Assembly (NCBI RefSeq): GCF_028823635.1
Contig: NZ_JAPEHU010000001.1
Coordinates: forward strand, 496,001 to 560,000
Direction: 5' to 3'
Origin: Demequina sp. B12
GTDB taxonomy: Bacteria > Actinomycetota > Actinomycetes > Actinomycetales > Demequinaceae
Length of the DNA stretch: 64,000 bases
The translations under genes and the position numbers were made by a program. Under the pieces are notes generated by a model. That model had not been told where the DNA came from and made no database searches. It worked only from the letters and a program-made list of their open reading frames with translations. The first letter of the stretch is position 1. Every line of letters begins with the position of its first letter. Positions 56,201 through 63,398 of the stretch are shown piece by piece.

Positions 56201-57566
56201 TGATCGGCCTTTCTGACGGGTAGCGGATAACGCGGCGCTGCTTGTTCAACGCTAGCGCGGCGGCGATGGTCATGGACCCCACACGGCCCACGTACATCAG
56301 GATGATGAGGGTGGTCTTCGCTTCGGTGGGCAGGTCTGCGGTGATACCGGTCGACAAACCACAGGTCGCGTATGCGGAAATCACTTCGTAGAGCGCGCGG
56401 TCCAACGGGATGTCCGTTTGTGCCATGAACACGCCTGTGCCGATGGTGACGATCGCGATACCGATCATGGTGATCGCGACCGCGCCACGCAGCACTTCAG
56501 TGCCGATGCGCTTGCCGAACGCTTCCATGTCGCGGCGGCCTCGAGCTTCTGCCCAAATGGCGAGCAGCAGTACGGCGACCGTGGTGACGCGGATTCCACC
56601 CGCGGTGGAGCCCGATCCTCCACCGATGAACATCAGGACGTCTTCCAACAGCCACGTCTGTTCGCGGGCCTGGCCAATGTCGAAGGACGCGAACCCTCCG
56701 GAGCGTTGGTTGATGGACTGGAAGAAGAGGTTACCGGCGGTGTCTGCTGCGCTGTGGTCGCCCAGGGTGTCGGGGTTGGACCATTCGAAGATGGCGAGCA
56801 GGCCGGCAGAGATCACGGCGAGCGCGCTCACCATCACGAGCGTCAGCTTGGTGTGGAGCGACCACCGCCGCGGGTGCCGCCAGTTGCGGATCAGGTTCAG
56901 GTAGACCGGATAGCCCAGGCCGCCAATGAACACACCCAGGCCGATGGGGATGAGGACCCAGAAGTCATGCGAGAACCCGTAGAGCCCGGCTGGGTCCGGG
57001 GTGAAGCCTGCGTTGTTGAACGCGGAGATGCCGTAGAACACGGAGTAGCCGATGGACTTCCAGAACCCGTAGTCCAACGTGATGAAGCGCGGGATGAGAA
57101 TGGCGGCGATCACGAGCTCGACGCTGGTCGACACGATGAGCACGGTGCGCAGCAGCGAGCGCAGGTCGCCTAGCCCGGTGGCGCGTGCCTCGCCGGCGGC
57201 GAGCAGGCGCTGAGTGAGGCCCAATCGTCGGGACACTGCCAAGCCGATGAGCGAGGCGAGCGTCATTATCCCCAGGCCACCCACCTTGATGCCGGTGGCG
57301 ATGATGGTGAGGCCAATGGGGGACCAGTAGGTGCCGGTATCGACGGTCACCAGGCCTGTCACGCAGACGGCCGATGTGGCGGTAAACAGCGCGTCGATGA
57401 ACGGTGCTCGCTGCCCCGACGTGGTGGCAGCGGGCAGTGACAGCAGTGCGGTGAACAGCAGGATTACCAGTGCGAATGCCGCCAAAGCGAGTCGCGAAGG
57501 GGAGCGCAGGGCTACGTGGCCGAACCACTCACCCACGCGGGCGCGCACGTCGCGCAGCGTGTCCAT
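56193..57566 (-). CDS. ktrB: potassium channel subunit (KtrB/TrkH)
   Basis: The 457-residue membrane channel has four M1-P-M2 repeats. The selectivity-filter strands are visible: TSAVCVTGLV near 58-67, SAFNNAGFTPD near 175-185, QSINQRSGGFAS near 290-301 and VISAYATCGLSTG near 398-410. ATG 57566 is chosen for the GAGGAGAC ribosome site; an in-frame start at 57584 is possible. Works with the adjacent KtrA. The 165-bp upstream region contains GGCGGTGAAAAAGCCGCC, a small hairpin. Confidence 0.94.
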   Translation of the reverse strand: MDTLRDVRARVGEWFGHVALRSPSRLALAAFALVILLFTALLSLPAATTSGQRAPFIDALFTATSAVCVTGLVTVDTGTYWSPIGLTIIATGIKVGGLGIMTLASLIGLAVSRRLGLTQRLLAAGEARATGLGDLRSLLRTVLIVSTSVELVIAAILIPRFITLDYGFWKSIGYSVFYGISAFNNAGFTPDPAGLYGFSHDFWVLIPIGLGVFIGGLGYPVYLNLIRNWRHPRRWSLHTKLTLVMVSALAVISAGLLAIFEWSNPDTLGDHSAADTAGNLFFQSINQRSGGFASFDIGQAREQTWLLEDVLMFIGGGSGSTAGGIRVTTVAVLLLAIWAEARGRRDMEAFGKRIGTEVLRGAVAITMIGIAIVTIGTGVFMAQTDIPLDRALYEVISAYATCGLSTGITADLPTEAKTTLIILMYVGRVGSMTIAAALALNKQRRVIRYPSERPIIG

Positions 57567-57661
57567 GCGTCTCCTCACATGCACCGTTATGCGCGGTGCT
57601 CGGCGGACCTATCCGGGCGGTGAAAAAGCCGCCACTCCCATCATCGGCAACTTTCACACTC

Positions 57662-57690
57662 TTCACAACTGTCACTTCAGCCCCTACAGT
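57662..57690 (+). promoter_or_regulatory. promoter of the BldC-like gene
   Basis: TTCACA (57662-57667), 17-nt spacer and TACAGT (57685-57690), about 60 nt upstream of ATG 57750. Confidence 0.55.
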
Positions 57691-57749
57691 AGAGGGAGGG
57701 TTCGGCCGATACACCTGCCGGATAGTGTTCACTGAGGGAGAATGACTTC

Positions 57750-57989
57750 ATGGCAGACAATGGCGGGTCCCGGACAACGTTCCTCACGGTAGCTGAGGTT
57801 GCGCAACTTCTGCGCGTGTCCCGCATGACGGTGTATCGCTGGGTTCACGCAGGGGAGATCCCCGCAGTCCAGTTCGGACGGTCCTACCGCGTACCCCGCG
57901 CGGCAGTCGACCAGTTCATGGAACAAGCAGGCTTTCAGGGTGGCTTTGCCGCCGAAGATGACGAGCGCCGCTCCGGCACGGTAGGCTAG
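57750..57989 (+). CDS. BldC-like helix-turn-helix protein
   Basis: The protein has 79 residues. An excisionase/MerR-like winged helix-turn-helix covers about residues 11-58 (FLTVAEVAQLLRVSRMTVYRWVHAGEIPAVQFGRSYRVP). It matches the small BldC family of actinobacteria, which bind DNA cooperatively and control development in Streptomyces, but the family is also found in organisms that do not sporulate. GAGGGAG lies upstream. No phage genes are nearby, so it is not an excisionase. Targets unknown. Confidence 0.88.
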   Translation: MADNGGSRTTFLTVAEVAQLLRVSRMTVYRWVHAGEIPAVQFGRSYRVPRAAVDQFMEQAGFQGGFAAEDDERRSGTVG

Positions 57990-58057
57990 GCCCTTGTCTG
58001 TCGCGTCCAGCGCGTACTGGACGCCGAAAGCACCCTGATCGATTCGAGGTAGGTTCC

Positions 58058-58156
58058 GTGGGATCCGTCATCAAGAAGCGCCGCAAGCGTATGTCGAAGA
58101 AGAAGCACCGTAAGCTGCTTCGCAAGACTCGCCACCAGCGCCGCAACAAGAAGTAG
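58058..58156 (+). CDS. bS22-like ribosomal peptide (AURKAIP1/COX24 domain)
   Basis: The protein has 32 residues and is very basic: GSVIKKRRKRMSKKKHRKLL then RKTRHQRRNKK. It is nearly identical to the actinobacterial AURKAIP1/COX24-domain peptide found as bS22 in mycobacterial ribosomes. GTG 58058 is the start; AGGTAGG lies just upstream. Too short for most gene finders. A strong intrinsic terminator follows at 58192. The BldC-like gene ends 68 bp earlier and they may be cotranscribed. Confidence 0.95.
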   Translation: MGSVIKKRRKRMSKKKHRKLLRKTRHQRRNKK

Positions 58157-58191
58157 CGTGACGCCGGGCATGTCCCGGCCTTCGCGCACGC

Positions 58192-58228
58192 AACGCCCGT
58201 TCCACCCTGCGGTGGGGCGGGCGTTTTT
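58192..58228 (+). terminator. intrinsic terminator after bS22
   Basis: AACGCCCGTTCCACC (58192-58206) pairs with GGTGGGGCGGGCGTT (58211-58225), with two G-T wobbles, 4-nt loop, and a run of T to 58228. Confidence 0.93.
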
Positions 58229-58257
58229 GCTTGGCCCGCGCACCGTCCCCCGCCTGG

Positions 58258-59193
58258 CTAGGCCTGATGCGTGCGCCGGTACGCCGACGGTGTCACGTTG
58301 AACCTGGCACGGAAGTGGCTGCGCAGCGAGGACGAGTCCGCGAACCCGTGCCGGTGTGCAATGTCCTCAAGCGTCGCATCGGACTGTTCAAGCGCCACCC
58401 GCGCGGAGTCGAGGCGCTGGTTCAGCAGCCATGCGGCGGGGGAGAGGCCCGATTCGGCGCGGAACCGCCGGGTGAAGGTGCGCCGCGACATGTTCACTGC
58501 TGCAGCCCACTCATCCAGCGTCAGTGCAGTGCCAAGCCGCTCAAGCGCGTACGTCATGGCGCGGGAAATGTCATGCGGCGCAGTGGGGGTCGCGGTGAGG
58601 GGGCGTGCGTGTTGAGCCTGGTTCCCGTCCCGGTGCGGGGGCAGAACCAGGCGGGACGCGGCGGTCGCGGCAACTGCCGCGCCATAGTGACGGCGCACCA
58701 GGTGCAGGCAACAGTCATAGCCGGCAGTCGCGCCAGCAGAGGTGATGACGTCGCCATGGTCAATCCACAGCGGGCTTGGGTCAACATTGACTCTCCAGCG
58801 CGTGGCGACGTCCGCGGCGAACGCCCAGTGGGTGGCCATGGGCCGGCCATCCAAGAGGCCCGATGCCGCGACTGCCACAGCTCCCAAGCACAAGCCCACG
58901 ATGGTGGCGCCGCGCGAGTGGGCGGCGCGCAGGGCGTCCAGGAAAGCCTGGGGCGGGTCGATGCTGAGGTTCCATGTGGGGATCACGACCACGTCGGCGG
59001 TGTCGAGCGCTTCGAGGCCGTGCTGAACGGTGATGTCGAGACCATCTGCGGTGGGCAGAGTCCCTGGGTGTGTCGTGCACCAGCGGACGTCGTAACGGTC
59101 CACGTCGCGGGACGCGGCCCGGAACACCGCGTGTGCCGTGGGCAGAAGGTGAGACTCTGTGCCGGGGCAGGCATACACCGCAACCGAGATCAT
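58258..59193 (-). CDS. GlxA-type AraC-family regulator with DJ-1 domain
   Basis: The protein has 311 residues. N-terminal DJ-1/PfpI-like domain (about 1-185), with the Cys in VGLCLGAVAVAASG near 98-111. C-terminal AraC domain with two helix-turn-helices (about 215-311: LTLDEWAAAVNMSRRTFTRRF, ATLEDIAHRHGFADSSSLRSHFRARFNVTPSAYRR). The -10 TAGATT (59205-59200) lies 6 nt before the ATG. It is divergent from an MBL-fold hydrolase with ~70 bp between starts; that gene is the likely target. Confidence 0.93.
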   Translation of the reverse strand: MISVAVYACPGTESHLLPTAHAVFRAASRDVDRYDVRWCTTHPGTLPTADGLDITVQHGLEALDTADVVVIPTWNLSIDPPQAFLDALRAAHSRGATIVGLCLGAVAVAASGLLDGRPMATHWAFAADVATRWRVNVDPSPLWIDHGDVITSAGATAGYDCCLHLVRRHYGAAVAATAASRLVLPPHRDGNQAQHARPLTATPTAPHDISRAMTYALERLGTALTLDEWAAAVNMSRRTFTRRFRAESGLSPAAWLLNQRLDSARVALEQSDATLEDIAHRHGFADSSSLRSHFRARFNVTPSAYRRTHQA

Positions 59194-59199
59194 GGCCCT

Positions 59200-59205
59200 A
59201 ATCTA
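59200..59205 (-). promoter_or_regulatory. -10 hexamer TAGATT, leaderless start of the GlxA-type gene
   Basis: TAGATT on the minus strand, 6-nt gap, then ATG 59193. Confidence 0.5.
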
Positions 59206-59263
59206 CCGGTACATGCCCATTGGGCCATCGCCATCGTGGGAGTCACGCAGCCACGATGAAGTC

Positions 59264-60016
59264 ATGACACACATCATCACAGCAACACTCATCGGCGGTC
59301 CCACAGCAGTCCTGCAGTATGCAGGCCTCACCATCGTGACGGACCCCACCTTTGACCAGCCGGGCCCGCATGCGTACCTGGTGAAGACCCACGGGCCCGC
59401 GCTCACCGCGGACCAGGTGGGAGTCGCGGATGTCGTGCTGATCTCTCACGATCAGCATCCCGACAACCTTGACGACGCAGGCCGCGAGTACGCCCAGCGC
59501 AGCACCGTTGCGATCACCACAGTCGCGGGCGCAGAGCGCAACCCCGGCTTCGTGGGAGTCGCACCAGGAGACACCCACACAGTCCAGGGGGATGTCGAGG
59601 TCACCATCACCGCAGTTCCCGCCCAGCACGGACCCTTCGAACTGGTGGAGGTCGCCGGACCCGTGGTGGGTTTTGTGATGGAAGCGGAAGGCTGGCCCAC
59701 CGTGTACTTCTCTGGCGACAACGCGTCCGTGGAGGTTGCGGGCACCATCGCGGACCGGTTCCCTTACGTTGACGTCGCTCTGTTGTGCGTAGGTGCCGCC
59801 CAGTTGGCGATGCGCGGGCCTGCCTTGCTGACGTTGAACGCGGACCGCGCCGCTCAGGTCATGCAGCGGTGGCCCTCAGCGACCGTGGTTCCTGTGCATG
59901 CGGACGGGTGGGAACACTTCTCCGAGCAGCGGGCTCAGGCAGTCGCGCGGCTCCGTGAACTGGGCCTGGCCGGCCGGCTGGTGGACCTGGAGCCCGGGGT
60001 GCCAACCGTGGTGTGA
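59264..60016 (+). CDS. MBL-fold metal-dependent hydrolase (UlaG-like)
   Basis: The protein has 250 residues from ATG 59264; upstream codons in frame overlap the divergent gene. The metallo-beta-lactamase metal motif is present in the form LISHDQHPDNLDDAGRE at about residues 60-76. Other metal ligands would be in AQHGPFE near 120-126, FSGDNAS near 150-156 and VPVHADGWEHF near 209-219. The first His of HxHxDH is in SHDQHPDN. Substrate unknown. Divergent GlxA-type regulator upstream. Confidence 0.85.
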   Translation: MTHIITATLIGGPTAVLQYAGLTIVTDPTFDQPGPHAYLVKTHGPALTADQVGVADVVLISHDQHPDNLDDAGREYAQRSTVAITTVAGAERNPGFVGVAPGDTHTVQGDVEVTITAVPAQHGPFELVEVAGPVVGFVMEAEGWPTVYFSGDNASVEVAGTIADRFPYVDVALLCVGAAQLAMRGPALLTLNADRAAQVMQRWPSATVVPVHADGWEHFSEQRAQAVARLRELGLAGRLVDLEPGVPTVV

Positions 60017-60080
60017 CGCACCTTCGGTGCTGGGAGGCATCGGCGCTTGCCGCCCGCTTAGGTGGGCGGCAAGTGTGGTT

Positions 60081-60938
60081 TTACAGCCCGTGCGACCGTT
60101 CGTCGTCCTTCACGGCGATAGGCCGGCGCGTCACCCGGTTCACGGTCGCCTTCCCTGCGCTCTTCACGCCCCGCGCCACCGCAACGGTCGCCCACACGGC
60201 CCCCGCCGCGGACGCCCGAACGATCCCGCGGCGTCCGTTCTTGCGGCGCTTGCGGAACTCCTTGACTTCCCAACCACGCTCGGCGGCCCGGCGCCGCAAC
60301 TTGTTGTCAGGGTTAATGGCACACGGGTTGCCCACTGACTCGAGCATCGGCCCGTCATTGATGGAGTCGCCGTATGCGTAGCTGTTGCTCAGGTCCAGTC
60401 CGCGTTCCTGTGCGAGCGCTGCGACCGCGATAGCTTTCGCTTCGCGGTGGAGGAGCTGGCCGTCGAGCCTGCCGGTGTAGTGGCCGTCGACGTGTTCGGC
60501 GCGGCTACCCAAAGCGCCGGTGGCGCCCAGCCGCTGCGCGATCACGGAGCCCACCTCTTGCGGAGTGGTGGTCACGAACCACACTTCGCGGCCTGCAGCC
60601 AAGTGTTCGTCGATGAGTGCGCGAGTGCCAGGGAAGATGCGCAGCGCGAGGATCTCGTCGTACACCTCTTCGCCCACCGCGATCATTTCCGCCACGGACC
60701 AGCCTTTGATGATCGACAGGCCCTCATCCCGCAGCCCTTCGATCTGCTCGCGGTTCTCACCCATCACGGTGTACTTCAACTGTTCCCAGAAGAATCGGAA
60801 CACGTCGCGCTTGCGGAAGAACCCGTGCTGTTGAAGCCCGCGCGCAATGTGATACGCGGATGCGCCACGAATGACCGTGTTGTCGACATCAAAGAACGCA
60901 GCCACGGTGGCGTTGGTCTGGGGACGGTCGGACATCAC
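60081..60938 (-). CDS. HAD-IB phosphatase (SerB-like)
   Basis: The protein has 285 residues. HAD motif I FFDVDNTVIRG is at about residues 15-25. An Asn replaces the Gly/Thr common after the second Asp, as in the HAD-IB group with DVDNT. Motif II VTTT is near 123-126, and motif III GDSINDGPMLESVG near 190-203. A basic C-terminal tail (about 230-285) contains a hydrophobic stretch that may touch the membrane. The -10 TAGAGT (60950-60945) is 6 nt before GTG 60938 and 9 before ATG 60935, which favours the GTG. The substrate may be a phospho-lipid or sugar phosphate; unproven. Confidence 0.85.
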   Translation of the reverse strand: MMSDRPQTNATVAAFFDVDNTVIRGASAYHIARGLQQHGFFRKRDVFRFFWEQLKYTVMGENREQIEGLRDEGLSIIKGWSVAEMIAVGEEVYDEILALRIFPGTRALIDEHLAAGREVWFVTTTPQEVGSVIAQRLGATGALGSRAEHVDGHYTGRLDGQLLHREAKAIAVAALAQERGLDLSNSYAYGDSINDGPMLESVGNPCAINPDNKLRRRAAERGWEVKEFRKRRKNGRRGIVRASAAGAVWATVAVARGVKSAGKATVNRVTRRPIAVKDDERSHGL

Positions 60939-60975
60939 CGTCTCACTCTAGCGAGGCCAGAGCTCAGGTCCGCCC

Positions 60976-60981
60976 TATCCT
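60976..60981 (+). promoter_or_regulatory. -10 hexamer TATCCT, leaderless glutaredoxin start
   Basis: TATCCT, 7-nt gap, then ATG 60989. Confidence 0.45.
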
Positions 60982-60988
60982 GTGAAAC

Positions 60989-61234
60989 ATGTCCGCTCGC
61001 GTCACCATGTATTCACGTCCCGGATGCCACTTGTGCGATGAAGCGCGGGAGGTCGTGGCCGCCGTGTGTGCCAAGCGCAAGGTGGCGTGGGAAGAGGTGG
61101 ACATTTCGGCCGATGCCGCACTGACCTCCGAATATGGCGAACAGATTCCAGTGGTCCTCATTGATGGTGAGGTGCACGGCTTCTGGCGTGTGGACCCGGC
61201 CCGCCTGGACCGGGAGTTGAAGCGCAAGCGTTGA
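60989..61234 (+). CDS. glutaredoxin-like protein
   Basis: The protein has 81 residues, a thioredoxin-fold single domain. Redox motif CHLC is at residues 13-16 within SRPGCHLCDEAREVV; the cis-Pro is in EQIPVVLIDGEVH near 51-63. The CXXC with His/Leu is typical of the NrdH/DUF836-like actinobacterial glutaredoxins. Partner unknown; mycothiol or thioredoxin reductase would be the reductant in this phylum. A GCATCGGCCC motif begins 5 nt after the stop. Confidence 0.9.
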   Translation: MSARVTMYSRPGCHLCDEAREVVAAVCAKRKVAWEEVDISADAALTSEYGEQIPVVLIDGEVHGFWRVDPARLDRELKRKR

Positions 61235-61277
61235 GCGCGCATCGGCCCGGCTGTGCTGTACCCAGCAGCGGTTCTCC

Positions 61278-61380
61278 GTCGGTTTGGCACAACCCTGTTG
61301 CTCCTGGGGCCGGTGTGAACCCAGTGACTGTCGCACGTGCCTCATCAGGCGCAGCAGTCACAGGTCTGTGTTAAACCGAC
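61278..61380. repeat. intergenic inverted-repeat element, copy C
   Basis: Left end GTCGGTTTGGCACAA and right end TGTGTTAAACCGAC are inverted repeats 103 bp apart. GGGGCCGGTG lies 28 nt in, the same offset as in copy B. Inside, TGACTG/CAGTCA and GCCT/AGGC pair to give a nested hairpin. Between the glutaredoxin and phosphatase genes. Confidence 0.75.
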
Positions 61381-61465
61381 TGAGCGGGGGCTGCCCGGGA
61401 CAGCCGCAGACAGCCACCTGGCCGGCGTGACCTAGGTCCCGCGCGCGTGAGCGACAATAGTGGCC

Positions 61466-62086
61466 ATGCCTGTCGTTCATTTGCTTCGCCACGGCCATGT
61501 TCACAACCCGGACAAGATTCTGTATGGCCGTTTGCCTCAGTTCCGGCTGTCTGACACCGGTCAGGCGATGGCGCGCGCTGTTGCCGAGGATTTGCAGGCA
61601 CGCGAGGTGAACGTGGGCCGGGTGGTGGCGTCGCCGTTGTTGCGTGCGCAGCAGACTGCGGCGCCCACGGCGGAGGCGTTTGGTCTGGAGATCCACACGG
61701 ATGAACGCCTGATTGAGGCGGGCAACGACTTTGCTGGCCGCGTCCTCACCAGGGGCGCTCGCGACTTCATGAACCCGCGCGACTGGTGGAAGTTGCGTAA
61801 CCCGTGGACGCCGTCATGGGGCGAGCCGTACAAGGAGCAGCGCGCCCGCATGTGGGCTGCGGTGAGGGATGCGGCGGAGGCGAACCCGGATTCGGACACG
61901 GTGATGGTGAGTCACCAGTTGCCGATCTGGGTGACGCGCTGCGATTTTGAGAACCGGTCCATGCTGCATGACCCGCGTTCGCGCCAGTGTGCGTTGGCGA
62001 GCCTGACCTCGTTCACGATCGAGGATGGTGAGCCGGTGGCGATGTCGTATGCGGAGCCGGCGGCCCATATCGAGGTGCCCACGTGA
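61466..62086 (+). CDS. histidine phosphatase family protein
   Basis: The protein has 206 residues from ATG 61466. The phosphatase RHG motif with catalytic His is LLRHGHVHN at about residues 6-14, VASPLLRAQQTAAPTAEAFG near 53-72, and the second His in VMVSHQLPIW near 150-159. A GACAAT hexamer lies 7 nt upstream, so the mRNA may be leaderless. It overlaps resA by 4 nt (GTGA), placing it at the head of the cytochrome c biogenesis operon, a common actinobacterial arrangement. Substrate unknown. Confidence 0.9.
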   Translation: MPVVHLLRHGHVHNPDKILYGRLPQFRLSDTGQAMARAVAEDLQAREVNVGRVVASPLLRAQQTAAPTAEAFGLEIHTDERLIEAGNDFAGRVLTRGARDFMNPRDWWKLRNPWTPSWGEPYKEQRARMWAAVRDAAEANPDSDTVMVSHQLPIWVTRCDFENRSMLHDPRSRQCALASLTSFTIEDGEPVAMSYAEPAAHIEVPT

Positions 62087-62643
62087 GGCGACATGCGCGG
62101 CTGGTGATTCTTGCCGCGGTGGTGATCGCGGCGGTGTTGTGGTTGGCTGCGTGTGCTCCGGGTGAGGTGGCGAACTCGCCTGGTTACGTCAGTGGTGATG
62201 GCACGGTGACGGAGTGGGCTGAGGACAGTCGTAGCGAGCCGTTGGAGTTGACGGGCACAGACTTTGAGGGCAACACGGTGGATGTTGCGGAGTATCGCGG
62301 CCAGGTGGTGTTGGTGAACACCTGGTACGCGTCGTGCCCGCCGTGCCGTGCGGAGGCACCGGACTTGGTGGCGCTTGATGCGATGGAGGATGTCCAGCTC
62401 ATTGGTGTGAACAGTCGGGACGATGCGGCGACGGCGCAGGCGTTTGAACGCACCTTTGAGGTGGAGTACCCGAGCATCGATGACGCTGACGGCCAGGCCA
62501 TTGCACATATGCAGGGTTTGGTGTCGATCAATGCGGTGCCGACCACGCTGATCTTGGACCCGGAGGGCCGTGTTGCGGCACGCGCGGTGGGCCGGGTGGA
62601 GCCGTCCACGCTTGAGGCGTTGGTTGAGGGTGCCCGTTCGTGA
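62083..62643 (+). CDS. resA: thiol:disulfide oxidoreductase, ResA/TlpA-like lipoprotein
   Basis: Reduces the CXXCH cysteines of apocytochrome c outside the membrane. The protein has 186 residues. The signal ends in lipobox WLAAC near residue 24. The thioredoxin fold carries CPPC in WYASCPPCRAEAPDLVALD at about 80-98, and a cis-Pro in INAVPTTLILDPEGRV near 146-161. GTG start overlaps the phosphatase stop; its end overlaps ccdA by 4 nt. Operon position fits cytochrome c system II. Confidence 0.93.
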   Translation: MRRHARLVILAAVVIAAVLWLAACAPGEVANSPGYVSGDGTVTEWAEDSRSEPLELTGTDFEGNTVDVAEYRGQVVLVNTWYASCPPCRAEAPDLVALDAMEDVQLIGVNSRDDAATAQAFERTFEVEYPSIDDADGQAIAHMQGLVSINAVPTTLILDPEGRVAARAVGRVEPSTLEALVEGARS

Positions 62644-63398
62644 ACCTTGCTGCGGTGTCTTTCTCTGAGACGGTCCTGACGGGCTCGTTGTTGCTTGCTA
62701 TCCCGATCGCGATGTTGGCGGGGTTGGTGAGCTTTGCGTCGCCGTGTGTGGTGCCGCTCGTTCCCGGATACCTGGGGTACGTGTCAGGCATGGCGGGGGC
62801 CGATGCTGGGGGTAAGAAGTCGCGGCCGCGCCTGGTGTTGGGCGTGCTGTTGTTTGTGTTGGGTTTTTCTGCGGTGTTTGTGTTGCTGGCGATTGTGGTG
62901 TCCGCTGCGGGTGCTGCGTTCCAAACTCGGCTGGACATCATTACGCGCGTGTTGGGTGTGCTGGTCATTTTGATGGGTTTGGCGTTCATGGGTGCCATGC
63001 CGTTCTTGCAAAATGAGCGCCGTCTCCACATCAATCCCAAGGCGGGCCTTGCTGGTGCGCCGTTGCTGGGTGTGGTGTTTGGGCTTGGCTGGGCGCCGTG
63101 CATCGGCCCTACGTTGTCCGCGGTGATTGCGCTGGGTTTGACTGAGGGGTCGGTGGGCCGCGGGGCGTTGTTGGGGGTGGCGTACTGCCTGGGGTTGGGT
63201 TTGCCGTTTTTGGGGATTGCGTTGTGGTTCGAGCGCTCGGGCAAGATGCTGAAGTGGTTGCGCAAGCATCGTCGTGGTTTGCAGATCTTCGGCGGCTCGA
63301 TGCTGGTGATTTTGGGTGTGATGTTGGTGACTGGCCTGTGGGGGACGTTGACGGGTCAGATGCAGGGTTGGATTGATTCGTTCTGGGTGGCGATCTGA
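62640..63398 (+). CDS. ccdA: cytochrome c biogenesis protein CcdA
   Basis: Carries reducing equivalents from cytoplasmic thioredoxin across the membrane to ResA. The protein has 252 residues and six or seven hydrophobic segments. The conserved FASPCVVPLVPGYLGYVSG at about residues 26-44 holds the first Cys with its prolines, and GLGWAPCIGPTLSAVIAL at about 148-165 the second. GTG 62640 overlaps resA; the stop overlaps resB (TGATG). Confidence 0.96.
   Translation: MNLAAVSFSETVLTGSLLLAIPIAMLAGLVSFASPCVVPLVPGYLGYVSGMAGADAGGKKSRPRLVLGVLLFVLGFSAVFVLLAIVVSAAGAAFQTRLDIITRVLGVLVILMGLAFMGAMPFLQNERRLHINPKAGLAGAPLLGVVFGLGWAPCIGPTLSAVIALGLTEGSVGRGALLGVAYCLGLGLPFLGIALWFERSGKMLKWLRKHRRGLQIFGGSMLVILGVMLVTGLWGTLTGQMQGWIDSFWVAI

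Noticed and set aside
57750-57989. Phage excisionase
   Set aside because: The fold is excisionase-like, but there is no integrase, attachment site or phage gene; the small BldC family fits better.
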